Assembly (NCBI GenBank): GCA_018902385.1
Contig: JABSSW010000033.1
Span: 434,001-498,000 of the forward strand
DNA length: 64,000 nt
Direction: 5' to 3'
From: Physcia stellaris
Lineage: Eukaryota; Ascomycota; Lecanoromycetes; Caliciales; Physciaceae
Below, one piece after another: positions 21,284 through 32,446 of this stretch (its first letter is position 1; the number at the start of each line of letters is the position of its first letter). Below the pieces are notes generated by a model. The model was given only the letters and a program-made list of their open reading frames with translations, had not been told where the DNA came from and did not search any database. The translations under genes and the position numbers were made by a program.

Positions 21284-22717
21284 TTACCTACCAATACTAG
21301 GAGTACCTCTCCCCTCTGGCTCCCATTCCCTCTCTTTATCCCTTCTACTCCTCCCACCCAGCCCATTCCTCGCCTCTTTCTCTCTAATCTCCCTGACGTC
21401 ATCCTCAACCTCGCGCCTCACGACATGCAGATCCGGCGGCATATACTTCATCTGCACACTCGGGCTATGCTCAAGGTACCGCAACTGCTCCTTCGCGCTC
21501 TGCACCAACCCACGGAGATACTGCAGCGGGTTTTGATTCGTGAAGCGACCGCCTTTGCTAAGATCTGGGTATAGTGTGCCCTCTGGGAAATGCGAAAGGA
21601 AGGGCATGTCTTGGGGCAGCGTATTCGAGACTTCGGTATCGAGACAGACGCTGGTTTCGTGGGCCCAGAGCCGGGCGACGTTGCGCGCTGTGTATCCCCC
21701 TCCCCCAAGGACGAGTAAGGGGGTGTTGAATGATTTGACAAATCTAACACATTCGCCGTGGGCTTTGATGTTGAGGTTGAAGCATCCCAGGCGGTCGCCA
21801 CCAAGGGAGTCAGCTCCGCATTGGAGGACGATGGCCGAAGGGTTGTAGCGCTCGACGCACGGTCCGATAATCTCTTTGAAAAGAGTGACGTACGATTCGT
21901 CGTCAATGCCATCATGGAGAGGGACGTTCAGAGAATGGTGCGCACCGGAGTTGGTATTCTCGGGTGGGCCGACTTCATCCACGCCCCCAGTACCGGGAAA
22001 GAAGATCGCTTTGTCATATTTATGAAAGGACACCGTCATAACGCGGTCGGTAGACCAGAAGGCTTGTTCGACCCCATCGCCGTGGTGGACGTCGATATCT
22101 ATGTAAAGCACTCGCGGGTAGTGTAGTAATAGTTGAAGGATGGCCAGAACGATATCATTGATGTAACAGAAGCCGCTAGCTTCGGATTTCTTAGCATGAT
22201 GTAGGCCACCGGACCAGTTGATAGCGATGTCGGATTGGTTATTGGTGAGTTTGCGCGCGGCATCGAGCGATGCGCCAGAGTAAAGAGAGCAGTAATCGAA
22301 AAGACCGTCGAAGAAGGGACAGTCATCGCCCATATTGTGGGCATACAAGCCAGTCTCCTTGTTGGGCAGTAAGGGTTGTCCAGCGTCGGTGACACTTTTG
22401 AGGAAATCGACGTAGTCCTCGCTGTGGAAATCGGTCAACTCTTCTCGGGTGGCTGGTCTTGAGAGATACATGTCCATAGCATGATGCATGCCATAGGCGA
22501 GAACGATTTTGTTGGTCAGTGTGAGTCTCCAGGGTTTCATAGGATGATGAGGTCCGAAATGTTGCGCCTCGACTATTGGATTGGAATGATACGACACCGT
22601 CTTTCCTTTAGGACGTTGTATACCATTGCCGAGGAGCTGGAATTGGGATTTCTCATCGAGGGAGAGGGTCGAGGTTGTGCCCGGCTGAGGAGGTCGATAT
22701 TCGCAAACGATAGGCAT
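21284..22717 (-). CDS. hos2: Class I histone deacetylase, Hos2 type
   Basis: A single exon of 477 residues from ATG 22717; the frame is open to a GTG at 22744 but that is not needed. The catalytic domain starts KTVSYHSNP and carries HFGPHHPMKPWRLTLTNK, the active-site pair in GGLHHAKKSEASGF, zinc ligands in YIDIDVHHGDGVEQAF, and GGGGYTARNVARLW. Sequence and length fit the Hos2 (HosA) branch rather than Rpd3. In yeast Hos2 is the catalytic subunit of Set3C and deacetylates H3/H4 over coding regions. The C-terminal ~45 residues are charged and disordered. It is transcribed divergently from the Yng2-like gene, so a deacetylase and an acetyltransferase subunit share one upstream region. Confidence 0.95.
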   Translation of the reverse strand: MPIVCEYRPPQPGTTSTLSLDEKSQFQLLGNGIQRPKGKTVSYHSNPIVEAQHFGPHHPMKPWRLTLTNKIVLAYGMHHAMDMYLSRPATREELTDFHSEDYVDFLKSVTDAGQPLLPNKETGLYAHNMGDDCPFFDGLFDYCSLYSGASLDAARKLTNNQSDIAINWSGGLHHAKKSEASGFCYINDIVLAILQLLLHYPRVLYIDIDVHHGDGVEQAFWSTDRVMTVSFHKYDKAIFFPGTGGVDEVGPPENTNSGAHHSLNVPLHDGIDDESYVTLFKEIIGPCVERYNPSAIVLQCGADSLGGDRLGCFNLNIKAHGECVRFVKSFNTPLLVLGGGGYTARNVARLWAHETSVCLDTEVSNTLPQDMPFLSHFPEGTLYPDLSKGGRFTNQNPLQYLRGLVQSAKEQLRYLEHSPSVQMKYMPPDLHVVRREVEDDVREIREKEARNGLGGRSRRDKEREWEPEGRGTPSIGR

Positions 22718-23403
22718 CTCTACGAGGTTGGCATTATTGTGCACTGACAGTTCAAGTGCATAGCGTTGCAGCGGGATTGAATATCTTATCTTATCTTATC
22801 TTATCTTTGATGCGGCAGCGCTAGCCGGTTTTGAATGAGCAAGCTGACTAATGCCCCGACACAACTGTGGCTGTAAGCTACATACGACTTACGTACAATC
22901 ATGAGCTGCCTGGCGAGCCTGGACAGTGTGACTTTATTCACCACAGGAAGTGCTTGGTTCACATGACAAATTACTGCTACTACTGCTTGCAAGTTGCCAC
23001 AGTCTTTTTGTCGTCTTGCCATCATAACACCATCTTATCGTCACACGTTGAGTATTGCAACAAATCGTCTCGGGCGCAATTTGTTTAGGTGTATCTTCAG
23101 GCTTGAAGAAATAGCACCTAGAAGTATCTGCGAAGCTACCACGTATGATACCTTGCAATAATTCCCTCGGTCTTTTCACAATTAGCGAACAAACCTACGA
23201 TATCTGAGCCTATTCCCGACAAAGTAATCTAATTCGCGTTCCGTGATATAAATCAAAAATCTCCGGTCACTTCCAGCTCTCGATAGGCCCTTTGATTCAT
23301 TGCACCCACCATCCACGAGGTTTAGTTCATAGCCAAAGCGAAGCTGCTGCACTGTGCTCGTGATACAGGCTAGACTTCATTTCCTCCTGTTCCACGAGGG
23401 CAG
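22718..23403. promoter_or_regulatory. Shared upstream region of HOS2 and YNG2
   Basis: 686 bp between divergent start codons. It holds the TTATC repeat close to HOS2. No coding sequence supported; short ORFs here show no family features. Confidence 0.55.
22786..22805. repeat. Four tandem TTATC pentamers (GATAA on the other strand)
   Basis: Four perfect head-to-tail copies of TTATC, with a related ATATC just before (22781–22785), about 70–90 bp upstream of the HOS2 start codon. TTATC is the reverse complement of GATAA, the core recognised by fungal GATA factors. It may be a simple microsatellite or a clustered binding site. Confidence 0.85.
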
Positions 23404-24743
23404 ATGGCTTTGGCGGAGGATGCAGCCACTGTATTGGAAGATTTCGTGCAAAATGGTAAGACCAACGTACCACGTTGACTTCTTTCTTCTATTAAACCTC
23501 CTGTAGTCGCAAATCTGCCCGCCGAAATAGCGCATCTGCTCGAAGAAATCCAGGCCAAAGATCGCGTTGTCCAGGAATGTCGTAGTGCCGTCAACACTCG
23601 GGACAACTACATACAAAGACTCGTAAGAGCCAATGGTGCCGGCCATGCCAATCCCAAGGAGGAGTCGTACGTGAAGAACGTCAAGGCGAATTTCGACAAG
23701 GCGCAGACTGTCCAGGAGGAGAAAGTTGGCTTGAGCGAAAAGGCTGCTACTCTTGTAAGTGCATTTGCCTTTCCCCACGCTTCGTCGCCGTGGATTTTAA
23801 TATTGTCAGCTCGACCGACAAATAAAACGCCTCGACATCAAAATCCGAGATCTCCAAAACGAAGGCGCGATAGCCATAGACCCACAGCTTCCTTCGTTGT
23901 TGAACAACAACACTCACCGACTTCCTTCCCTATCTGGCTCTACCACAGGCGCTTCAACCCCCTTCACCCCTCTCCGGCAATGCAGGCCCTTCAACCACCA
24001 TTGCCAACAACCCGCTCGCCCGGCTCGTCCAGACCTCGGCTGCCACCGTCCGCCAGCCCTCACCTGCAACAGCACCAAACCCACCCGTAACGACAAATGG
24101 TACCGCCTCGGCACCGAGCTCAGCACTCAATCCGAATCGATCATCCTCCACGGACCCGTCTAAGCGTCGCCGTCCTAACCTACATGGTGGGCATCTCTCT
24201 ATACCTCCGACCTCTTCCAATCTCCGACAATCCTCACTCGGCCCCGGAACTCCCAAGCCTTTGGCCGCTCAAGTAGCTGCACGGGGAAGCAGTGCTGGTC
24301 CACGTCCTGCCACGAAGAAGCCGCCTCGTGCTGGGCCTCCTCATCAGCGGATTGGGCATCTGAATCCGACCAAGAAGCTTTCGTCATCCTCTGCACATCG
24401 GCGTCGCCTACACTCCGGAAATCGAAAATCAGGCCTCAAAGCCTCAACGCCAATGTCTGATTCGGCTTCGATATCAGAACTCGATGGCGTCGTTGAAGGC
24501 GAAGGGGAGGGCTCAGACGGTGAAGGTATGGATATCGATGTCGACGGCGAGATAGGGGCCAATACGGAAACCGAGGATACGACGAAGTATTGCACATGCC
24601 GGCAAGTTAGTTCCGGGGATATGGTTGCATGTGATAACGATGACTGTCCATATGAGTGGTTTCATTGGAAATGTGTAGGGATAAAGGAGGAGCCTAAAGG
24701 TGCATGGTTCTGTCCGGAATGTAGGCAGAATATGGGAAAGTAG
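23404..24743 (+). CDS. yng2: ING-family PHD-finger protein, Yng2-like NuA4 subunit, with an internal frame break
   Basis: Exons 23404–23455, 23507–23754 and 23810–24743. The ING domain reads [30 protein letters not shown], then [19 protein letters not shown] and [20 protein letters not shown]; this aligns with yeast Yng2. A Ser/Pro/Arg-rich linker leads to an acidic patch and a C-terminal PHD finger ([19 protein letters not shown] … WFHWKCVG … WFCPECRQ) with all eight zinc ligands. Yng2 anchors the Piccolo module of NuA4, and its PHD reads H3K4me3. The frame shifts by one base near 23955–23975: dropping one C from a C5 run would give [11 protein letters not shown] and 410 residues. Everything on either side looks intact. 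Confidence 0.9.
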
Positions 24744-25127
24744 GGCTACGCATCTCTTGAAGTGGTATTTGAAGACAGTGCAGACGTAACATGTACAGTC
24801 TAACATTTTTAGTGTTAAAAGAGGGCAACAGAGATTGGGTGTAGAAGCAGCGGTTGCCAAGGGGGTTTTTTGAAAGGCTGTCTAGAGCTTCATATACCGC
24901 GATTAAGCGTACTCATCTCTGTAATTAGCATGGCCCGTATGGGCCTTTGCTTACTTGTTATTGAGTAGTGGAGAGAGAAAGATAATTTGAACAGAGTATC
25001 CGCAAGATGTACTTACGCCAGCTGATGCAATATCATAATCATCAAATCATCAAAATTAGATGCAAAGGTTCATACTCGCTTTTAATCTCGATATGCTCAA
25101 GGGGCTTTCTCATACCTTAAAGATTTT
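24744..25127. other. Intergenic, convergent
   Basis: 384 bp between YNG2 and the 3' end of the oxysterol-binding-protein gene. Nothing recognised. Confidence 0.5.
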
Positions 25128-26946
25128 TCATGGCTCGGCATCCACAAACTCATCAACTTCTTTCGTAAGGGTATCTTGCCTCTTGAGAGGAGTACCCATA
25201 TCTGACTCCATGGGCTCTTGAAGTCCCTGTGGCATGTGCTGTGATTGAACGAGGTTTTGATTTGGGGAATGCTGCTGCTGCTGCGGCAGTACTTCCGACG
25301 GGCCTGACGCCTGACCGAAGTCGATGAGGTCACTCGTGGTTTGCGGTTGCTGGTGCTGAGGGGGTGCATGAGAGGATGCTTTGGATGGTTGAGAAGTCAA
25401 ACCGTTAGACTGCTGTGGAGGCTGGCTCTGTGATGAGGTCTGTCCAGGAAGTATAGGTGCTATTGCAAGTATTTGTTTTACCTTCGCTTCGGGCGTAGGT
25501 CCGTCGCTACAAGCACATTAGTGATCTATAGCGCTTTCTGGCATTTGAAACATACATCTGAGCGTTCAATATCCAATCTAGGTCTTCTTCGCCTTCCTCG
25601 GAGCCACCTGGACCACCCTGAACCTTCCTGAAAAGCTTCGGTTGCCATTCCTGGCCCAGCTCCGCTCGCTTGGCTGTTTCTTCTCTTTGGCGGTCTTCAA
25701 TCTTCGTCTTCTCGTCGGTTGCAAGAACATGATTCCGGTCTTTGACAGCTATGGCGGTGGAATGCCAAAGTTTTTGAGATTCACGCTCGTCCTGTTCCTC
25801 CATCGGACGGACTTGAGGAGGTGAATGTTTGGCATTAGTTGCGTCAAATAGTACTTCTTTCTGACCTGTCTGTGAACAGATGAGCGTTCTTCTCATAACC
25901 TTGGAATAACGTACCCGAACCACCTACCGTGACGTTCTTTGCAATCATCTCCCCACTCCACATACCAGATAACTCGTATAAGGTTTCTCCGGTCTTCTCG
26001 TTTCGTACAACACCTCCGATTGCATTGTATGTCCCACCAAAATAGCCTTTGGTTTTGAACTCTACATCTGCAATAAGTCCGGTTTCTGGACATCGGACGT
26101 AGCTATGATCTCCCAGCTCATACTTCATTTTACCGAAAAGTATACCTCGAGCGTACATATTGGGCTGGGTGCAGAAACTACGTGGCGCATCCGAGTCAGC
26201 GTCCTTCTCTCCTACACATCCTCAGGGGTAGCATACTATCTCTCCCCACCCTTTCTGTTACCCCTGTTCATGAGTCGCAAAACCCCCACACCTTCCATCA
26301 TGCTTGCTGCAGAATTTCCCAAGAATTTGCTGCGTGGCTTTAATGCTCCGTCGATTCTTATGTTGTGCTCAGGAGCCATGTAGAAGTAACTTGATTTAGG
26401 AGGGTGGTGTGAAGTCTGCTCCGATATGTAGTAGCCTCGAGTATGGTCAGGATAATCCCAGTAACATGTGAACGTCTCGCCAAGTATAGGATTCAAGGGT
26501 TTCTTTACGCCCCTAGACAATTTCTTAGCTGCCATTGTGAGGATGGTTTCATCCATGCAAGCTCTCTTACGGAGGTCTGATATGCCAGCCGCTAAGATAG
26601 AATTTGACAACCGATATAAATCTCTGGACAGGGTCATCGATTTCTGAGATTGGGAGAAGATTCTCAGGATGTGCCATGAAACTAGAAGTAGTCATTAGTC
26701 CGTCCTAGCGTAGCCAATTCATTCCACGCCTATACTTTGTGATTCTTTCCAGCATCGATCTAGGTTCCAGTATAAAGGTTGGAAGGACAACTTTACTGAG
26801 GTCCGCGCCAGGTTTGAGTTGAGAAATGATATGAGAGAGGACTATGATCGAGCGGCAGCAATGTCAGTATGCCAGCTTGCACGCCCGATGCCAAATATTG
26901 GCTGAACTAACTGACCATTACCCTCCTCTCCTTCCACCACTGTCAT
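25128..26946 (-). CDS. Oxysterol-binding protein-related protein (ORP/Osh family)
   Basis: Seven exons: 26946–26922, 26841–26736, 26681–26571, 26512–26237, 26177–25928, 25869–25556, 25506–25128, giving 486 residues from ATG 26946. The ORD core shows [49 protein letters not shown], the hallmark EQTSHHPP, and [18 protein letters not shown]. The C-terminus has [18 protein letters not shown] and then a Gln/Pro-rich tail with a short CAG-type run. No PH or ankyrin domain is present, so it is a short ORP; sterol or PI4P/PS exchange at membrane contacts is inferred from the family. Exon-like pieces at 27009–27240 could belong to a longer N-terminus, since the first exon here is only 25 nt. Confidence 0.9.
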
Positions 26947-28037
26947 AAACGTCAGTTGAGGCTACTCTGTATACGCAGCTCGCAAGCGCCTACCTGTCTC
27001 ATCCCCGCCTACACTGTCAGACCTAGTTTCATCGCCAGAATGTCCTGCTGAAAAGCACAAGTCAGGGCCCTGGATAGCTGATTGTAGCAATATGCAGCGT
27101 AGAATAATGATGGGACAACATACACTTTAGCGACATGCGCCGGTGACTGTGACCGTGACCGAGGGGCATATTGAAATAATACAGTCTCTCTCACCGCTTT
27201 TAGGAACGTTGTCGGGTTCGGAGGGTGCATAAGGATAAGGATTGAGGACTCCTGTAGAAGGCCGTCTTAGCAGGGCAAACAGGGAATTGAGTTGGCATCA
27301 GCACGAGGCCTTCAGGTCTGGTGGCAGTGTCAAGAAAGTCATGCAGTGAATCCAGGCTCAGGCTGCCGAAATGCTTCGCTAAACTGCGTCACTTTTCCCG
27401 CAGCCCACGCGAGCGCCAAGCCCAAACCTCAGGGGCACCAGGCTTGGTGATTACTCGATTGATAGACTCATGAATCCCGCTTACAGCCCGTCTGAACCAT
27501 TAGGCACATGCAAATCACTCGGTGATACGATCTGGTCCTTCTATTTTCAGAGCTGTCTATCCCATGGTCTGGTAGTAGTCAGTGGTGCTATTCCTTAGGA
27601 TACACCGACAGGTCTACGGTTACCCGACTTGGGGCGGAAGCAGCAGATGATGGTTTCTTCATGTCAAGTCATTTTCATACCGTCTTCATGCCGTCTGTAT
27701 TTTCTTTGTGCCAAACACGGGTAAGGGTATCATCATATTGGGTGTATCGGTGGCGATGCATGGGAGGCAGGATAGCACCACACCAGACCATGGGTTATTA
27801 AAATCCTATTGGCAGATGCCCACGTCGGAATCTTTCTTATGAAAAGTACTGTATGCTTGCGAGACTACCCTTATTGATCAACAATGACCGAAAATAAATG
27901 CTCTATTGAGAAACCTCCGAGAACCGTGAAGTCGGGCTATATCCTGAGTGTGCATCTCTTTCTGCCGTGATAGCTCTCATCGGCTCAGTCGTCCAAGAAA
28001 TCTCCCATTCTACGACCAGAATCCCCTTAAATACAGT
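26947..28037. other. Intergenic; possible upstream exons of the ORP gene
   Basis: About 1.1 kb. On the minus strand, 27009–27055 reads in the ORP frame as GHSGDETRSDSVGGDET and could splice onto the first ORP exon; 27180–27260 holds PYPYAPSEPDNVPKSG. These are plausible N-terminal exons or UTR. The rest shows nothing. Confidence 0.4.
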
Positions 28038-28861
28038 TCAGATTGTGACAAGGCTCAATGGTGCATCGTTGTTCGTTATCTCATTAATGAACTCCGTGTC
28101 TGGATCAAACAATAGGACGTGAAAATGTTCCATTCCATGTATGGACTTCAAAGTGTCCCAATTCTTAAACCAGCGGACCCGATCGGTCGGAATCCTGCTC
28201 CGGAAGACCTTCTCCACATAGTCATCGATCTCCTCTCTAGCCTCGGGCGTCAGACGTTTGGTGTTCACGTCGTCCTTCAACACGAATTTCGTCCATATGC
28301 AGAGGTGGACGATGCGAGAATCGAAACCATAAGGCCAATCGTTGTAGATGATCTTGATATCCGCTGCATATTTTTAGCATTAGCGAGTCATCATGATGAG
28401 GGTATGCACCCCTCGTCTCGGTCGGTGGTGGAGTTACCTGGGTCCGTAAATGGGGGTCCCTTGGCGGTCAGATCAGTCCACTTGAGACGCCGGTTTTGCA
28501 TGAAAGTCTCAAGGGAACCGTATGCATGCTCAAGGTAATACCTCCAAGCCAAGTATCGTCGGTGGTCAGCAGGTGCTCTGCGGAATTGGTCGATGCCGTC
28601 CGTATCTTAAGCGGTCAGTAGATGCATGTGCATGCAAGATCCATATGACCAACCTATCAGGTCCTTGATCTCTTCCCAGGTCTGATACTGATATTCGTCT
28701 GAAGGGACACTGATCATGTCTTTGTGCCTATCACTTATGTCTCTGAGGAACTCGGGGCATTTCTGTTCCCTTTTCGTCTCAGGGACGTTGACATGCCAAT
28801 AGGGAAGTTTCTCGGCTCCTGACAAAGGTTCAGAGACTCCTACTTCGGGATGTTGGGACAT
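28038..28861 (-). CDS. DUF3605 protein, N-acetylglucosamine-induced protein 1-like
   Basis: Three exons, 28861–28654, 28605–28438 and 28363–28038, give 233 residues. The protein reads LPYWHVNVPETKREQKCPEF, then YQYQTWEEIKDLI, RRYLAWRYYLEHAYGS, IKIIYNDWPYGFDSRIVHL and ends DYVEKVFRSRIPTDRVRWF … MEHFHVLLFDPD. This is the DUF3605 family, founded on a Candida gene induced by N-acetylglucosamine. Its biochemical role is unknown. No signal peptide or membrane helix. The first intron is 48 nt and begins GTTGGT, a weak donor; the join nevertheless keeps frame and family sequence. Confidence 0.88.
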
Positions 28862-30838
28862 TGTGGAGGTGTATCTGACTTGGCGATTTTAGAGGTATTT
28901 GATTAGGTAGTGATAATGCCGATTAAAGCGTTCATGGCAGAAGACTACTCTAGCAGGTAATGAGACAACGTGTTGCTCGGAAGACAGTACGACTATATAG
29001 TATCATACCAATCAAAAGAATGAAGCTTATACCCCTGCAGCAAGTCGTCTTTACACCAAGAAGGGATGAACTTACGCACCTCACTAGTCTCTTCTGTCTC
29101 TCATTCACTCCGCAAAAGTGTTGACCCATTGGCTCAAACTGTGTGCTGTTGTAAGCGATGGATTGGTCGAATCTGAGCAAGGATGCATATAACCGGGGTC
29201 ATGGATCGGGTCCTTATCAGCCTAGCCACAGATTGGAAGTCTATCTACTACAATAACCTTATCATCCGTAGTCTATCGTTCATTCAAAGTTTGATGTACT
29301 ATATCAGTACGTATCATCTTCACCTTTATGCGGACTGGAAGTTTATGGAACCCACCACATCTGCCCGAGGCTCGCTGGGGGGTTGCATCACCTCGGCGCA
29401 CTTTGCATAAAGAAAAAAGAACCAAGCAAGGGAAGACTACTGTGCATGCTGACAGGGGATCAGCGAGACAGATGAATGTCCGGACTACGAGGTATCACCT
29501 GCATGTCTGGAAGGTCCACTAATGGAAAGTCACATGTAGATAGCGAATGTTGTCCCTGCTCGTGGTACGACTGAGAGATCTGTCTGATTATCCTTCACCG
29601 ATGGGCATTTGCTACTGTTGAACAGAAGACCGCAATACGAAGACACGAAAAAAGACCAAGATCACTGTTTGCAGTTTTCCTTTCGAAGGAGCTCTCCCAA
29701 CTTACTGCATTTTCAAATGAGGTAACCCAAACGCAACATCACAGGAACACTTTATTTACCATCCGCCTGAATTAAGGTATTCGGTAGTCAAACGTCAACA
29801 ACTTGAACAATATGAAGAAGATTGGTGACTACCATTACCGAGATCCCGACCAGAAGTAGGTCTCCTCCACAGGTCAGGTTGATTAGCTCAAACCAAGACC
29901 CGAAATGTTCTATGGCACCCTCAAAGTCGGATCAAGAAGGATATCCTTCCATAGAATTTAATCTCGACAAACATGTATTCACAGCTTTTCTCAGGTCCCC
30001 AAAATTGCGTGTGCTCAAGGACCCACCTGGATCGTTTCAGATCCACTCTTGCGAGCGACTCATCCCAGATTTGTATCCAGCTGAGCTAAACAATGGTTTG
30101 AAAGGGCGGGAAGCAGCCTTAAACGGCAATACTAATGATATACTCTACCACTCGTCCCTCAGTCTTTCATGATAATCTGGTTCCCGCTCCACCTCCTACA
30201 TGCAGAATCGACAGGCCCTCCACGTTCGTCGATCCACCTACATGCGCCGGTGTCGTCAATCGTCAAGATAGCTCCACTGCGGAATCAACGATGAAACGAT
30301 TGGCTCGAAAACGGTCGATCCCACGCATGCCGTGGAATGCTACACGCGACATGCGCGCCGTTGATATTTGCCCGGCATTACATCAAAAATGCAATGTGGA
30401 CAACTCATACGCTCTCCTATGTCCATTCCCGTTCATCTCTCTAATAAATTCGTGCAATGAATTTCCTCTGATCTTCGTAGCTGTTGCATGTTTTACTCAC
30501 AATCGTCCCCGCGCTTGTTTCGTTCTCGACATGAAATCATGAGGCTGTCCATATCCCCTTTTGGCCTTTCTCTCTCGGCCTACTTTTCCGTTTGTCAGCT
30601 TTCTCCTCAAAGCCGCCACTCACGGCTTTGAGGTTATCACAGTCCTCCGTCACAGAACTGTTCACTTCAGTAGTCATCCTTGCCACCGAACTTCTCACGA
30701 ACCCTTCTCAGCCCCTGCGGACAAGCCTCCGGACGAGAATCCGAGGCGAAAGGCTTCATTCCCCCAGTCAAAGGACATCCTTTCCTATTCAGAGCTATTA
30801 TTACCAGTTCACTGCACACTACTTGCTTGCAGCTAGCC
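28862..30838. other. Gene-poor interval
   Basis: About 2 kb, the longest stretch without a supported gene. It contains several overlapping ORFs of 60–135 codons on both strands, none with recognisable domains or consistent exon structure. No repeats or RNA genes were identified by eye. Confidence 0.5.
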
Positions 30839-31207
30839 ATGACTGTCCAAGACCCTGGCTTCTGGAAACGCTTTTCAAAGGCAGTCCATCTTGAAGAGAT
30901 CTCCACGTACAATCAGCCCAACACGGAATGGGTGAACGCACATACAAGACAGCGGCCCGAGTTAAAGCATTCGTACGAGTCCCTTTCTAGACCCATCACC
31001 CCACCGAGACACAAGACCCATTGCTGATGAGAACTGTGCAGTGAGTCATGGCTGGAACGACAAGCCGACAAACGGAAGAAGAACCGAACCCGGATGTTGG
31101 TCTGCTCTCTAGTTTTCGCCATATTGGTCACCGTACTCGTGGTGATCATTGTCTGGCTGGAAAGGCATTCTTGGTTCCAAAATGGGGAGAGGCTCACCTT
31201 TCCTTGA
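30839..31207 (+). CDS. Small single-pass membrane protein, conserved-looking in moulds
   Basis: Two exons, 30839–30972 and 31042–31207, give 99 residues; neither exon's own ORF shows the gene. The protein begins MTVQDPGFWKRFSKAVHLEE, continues through a polar stretch to SESWLERQADKRKKNRTRM, then has one hydrophobic helix (LVCSLVFAILVTVLVVIIVW) and a short tail (LERHSWFQNGERLTFP). The basic cluster before the helix predicts the N-terminus in the cytosol. I recall similar short FWKRFS…WL-x-(R/x)Q-basic-TM proteins in filamentous ascomycetes, but no function. Support comes from the GT–AG join giving a codon-exact fusion and from the composition. Confidence 0.72.
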
Positions 31208-31750
31208 CGACAACTGGCATGCTCTCTCTTGGTGAGAGCAATATGAAGGCACGGTATGCATGAGGGACATTGGGTGTTTCAAGCATGGCAGCATTTGAGG
31301 TGTTATCAGTCACAATTTGGGACCGAGCAATTGGCGCTCCGGTCGTCCACTGAGAGCAGGGACTGCTTCCAGGAGCGCACACTGAGCATGTTTGTTTTGG
31401 ATACCACTCTGCGAATTTTTGGATTTGACTATCTAGGCGCTAGGGTAATTGGATGAGCTTCGCTTCGCTTCTTGGAGAGAAGCTCGAGGCCTGGGGCACA
31501 GACTCACACAAATACCAACATCATTTCACACAATGATGTGTTAACCTTGATCAGCAAATACTTTTCCATGGCCTCATTTTCGGAATCCCGCCTGTAGGGT
31601 AGCCTAACGCCACGCTATGAATGACATTTAAGGTCCATGGTAAATGCTGCAGGCCACGCGATCGGCAGGAGAGTCCGCGTGGGCAAGAATTGATGCTTCG
31701 CGCGCCAATTATCGCAGGAAGCCTCGCCGCATCTCACAAGCATCCAGTGA
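31208..31750. other. Intergenic, convergent
   Basis: 543 bp between the small membrane protein and the 3' end of U2AF1. No feature recognised. Confidence 0.5.
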
Positions 31751-32446
31751 TCAATATCTCTTCCTCGTAGGCTCAGGGCTCGGACTCCTCGTCATGCTTC
31801 TCTCATCCCTCCCTCTAGCCCTCAGCCATTTCTTCGTCCCCAGCTCTAGCTCCCGTTCCAATTCCGGACTTGGCTCCTTTCTATGGATGAAATTGCAGAA
31901 CCCGCCCCTCACGCACCCTTCTCCGCTGTTGAGCCTACAGCATGCTTCTCGGAAGTCGGTCACCGGTGACAGCTCGCAATATATTGGGCGCGCAGCGTAC
32001 CAGCGGCTGTTGAGGGCGTCGCATGCGGTTTGAGCGGAGTCTTCGTATTTGAAGCGGGCATAGACGTTGCCGATTAGATCTGGTGTCCGTTAGCCTCATC
32101 GTCTGATAGGCAAAAGGATTGTATCTGATAAAGGAGCAAGCTTACGGTCATTGTTGTTGTCGCAAACAACCACCTCTTCCGGTTCGCCGTACTTGCACAT
32201 TTCGCACCAAAAGTCTTCGTAGAACGCGTCGAAATGGTTTTGCAATTGACTAGGGTTCATCTTGTTCTTGGGGTCATATGCAGGATTCTGATAGAGATTT
32301 GGAAGCAGAATTGTTTGCGAGTAAGAGGGTTTGACGTGTTTCCTTGAGCAGCGGTCACCATGGCGGCATGCACCGATTTTGTAGTAGAAAGAGCAATTCA
32401 CTTTATCTTGTTCTGTCCCAAAGATGGAGGCGAGGTAGTTTGCCAT
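31751..32446 (-). CDS. u2af1: Splicing factor U2AF small subunit (U2AF35/U2AF23)
   Basis: Exons 32446–32146 and 32079–31751, 209 residues. CCCH zinc finger 1 is CSFYYKIGACRHGDRCSRKH. The U2AF-homology RRM follows, split by the intron between VVVCDNNND and HLIGNVYARFKYED. Zinc finger 2 is CCRLNSGEGCVRGGFCNFIH, and the C-terminus is an RS-like RSMTRSPSPEPTRKRY. With the large subunit it reads the AG at 3' splice sites, which fits a genome full of short introns. The start METs at 32446 in MANYLASIFGTEQDK, the conserved family N-terminus. An antisense ORF of 129 codons overlaps exon 2 and is a shadow. Confidence 0.96.

Noticed and set aside
31644-32033. A 129-codon plus-strand ORF
   Set aside because: Antisense to U2AF1 exon 2, whose RRM and zinc finger are unmistakable.
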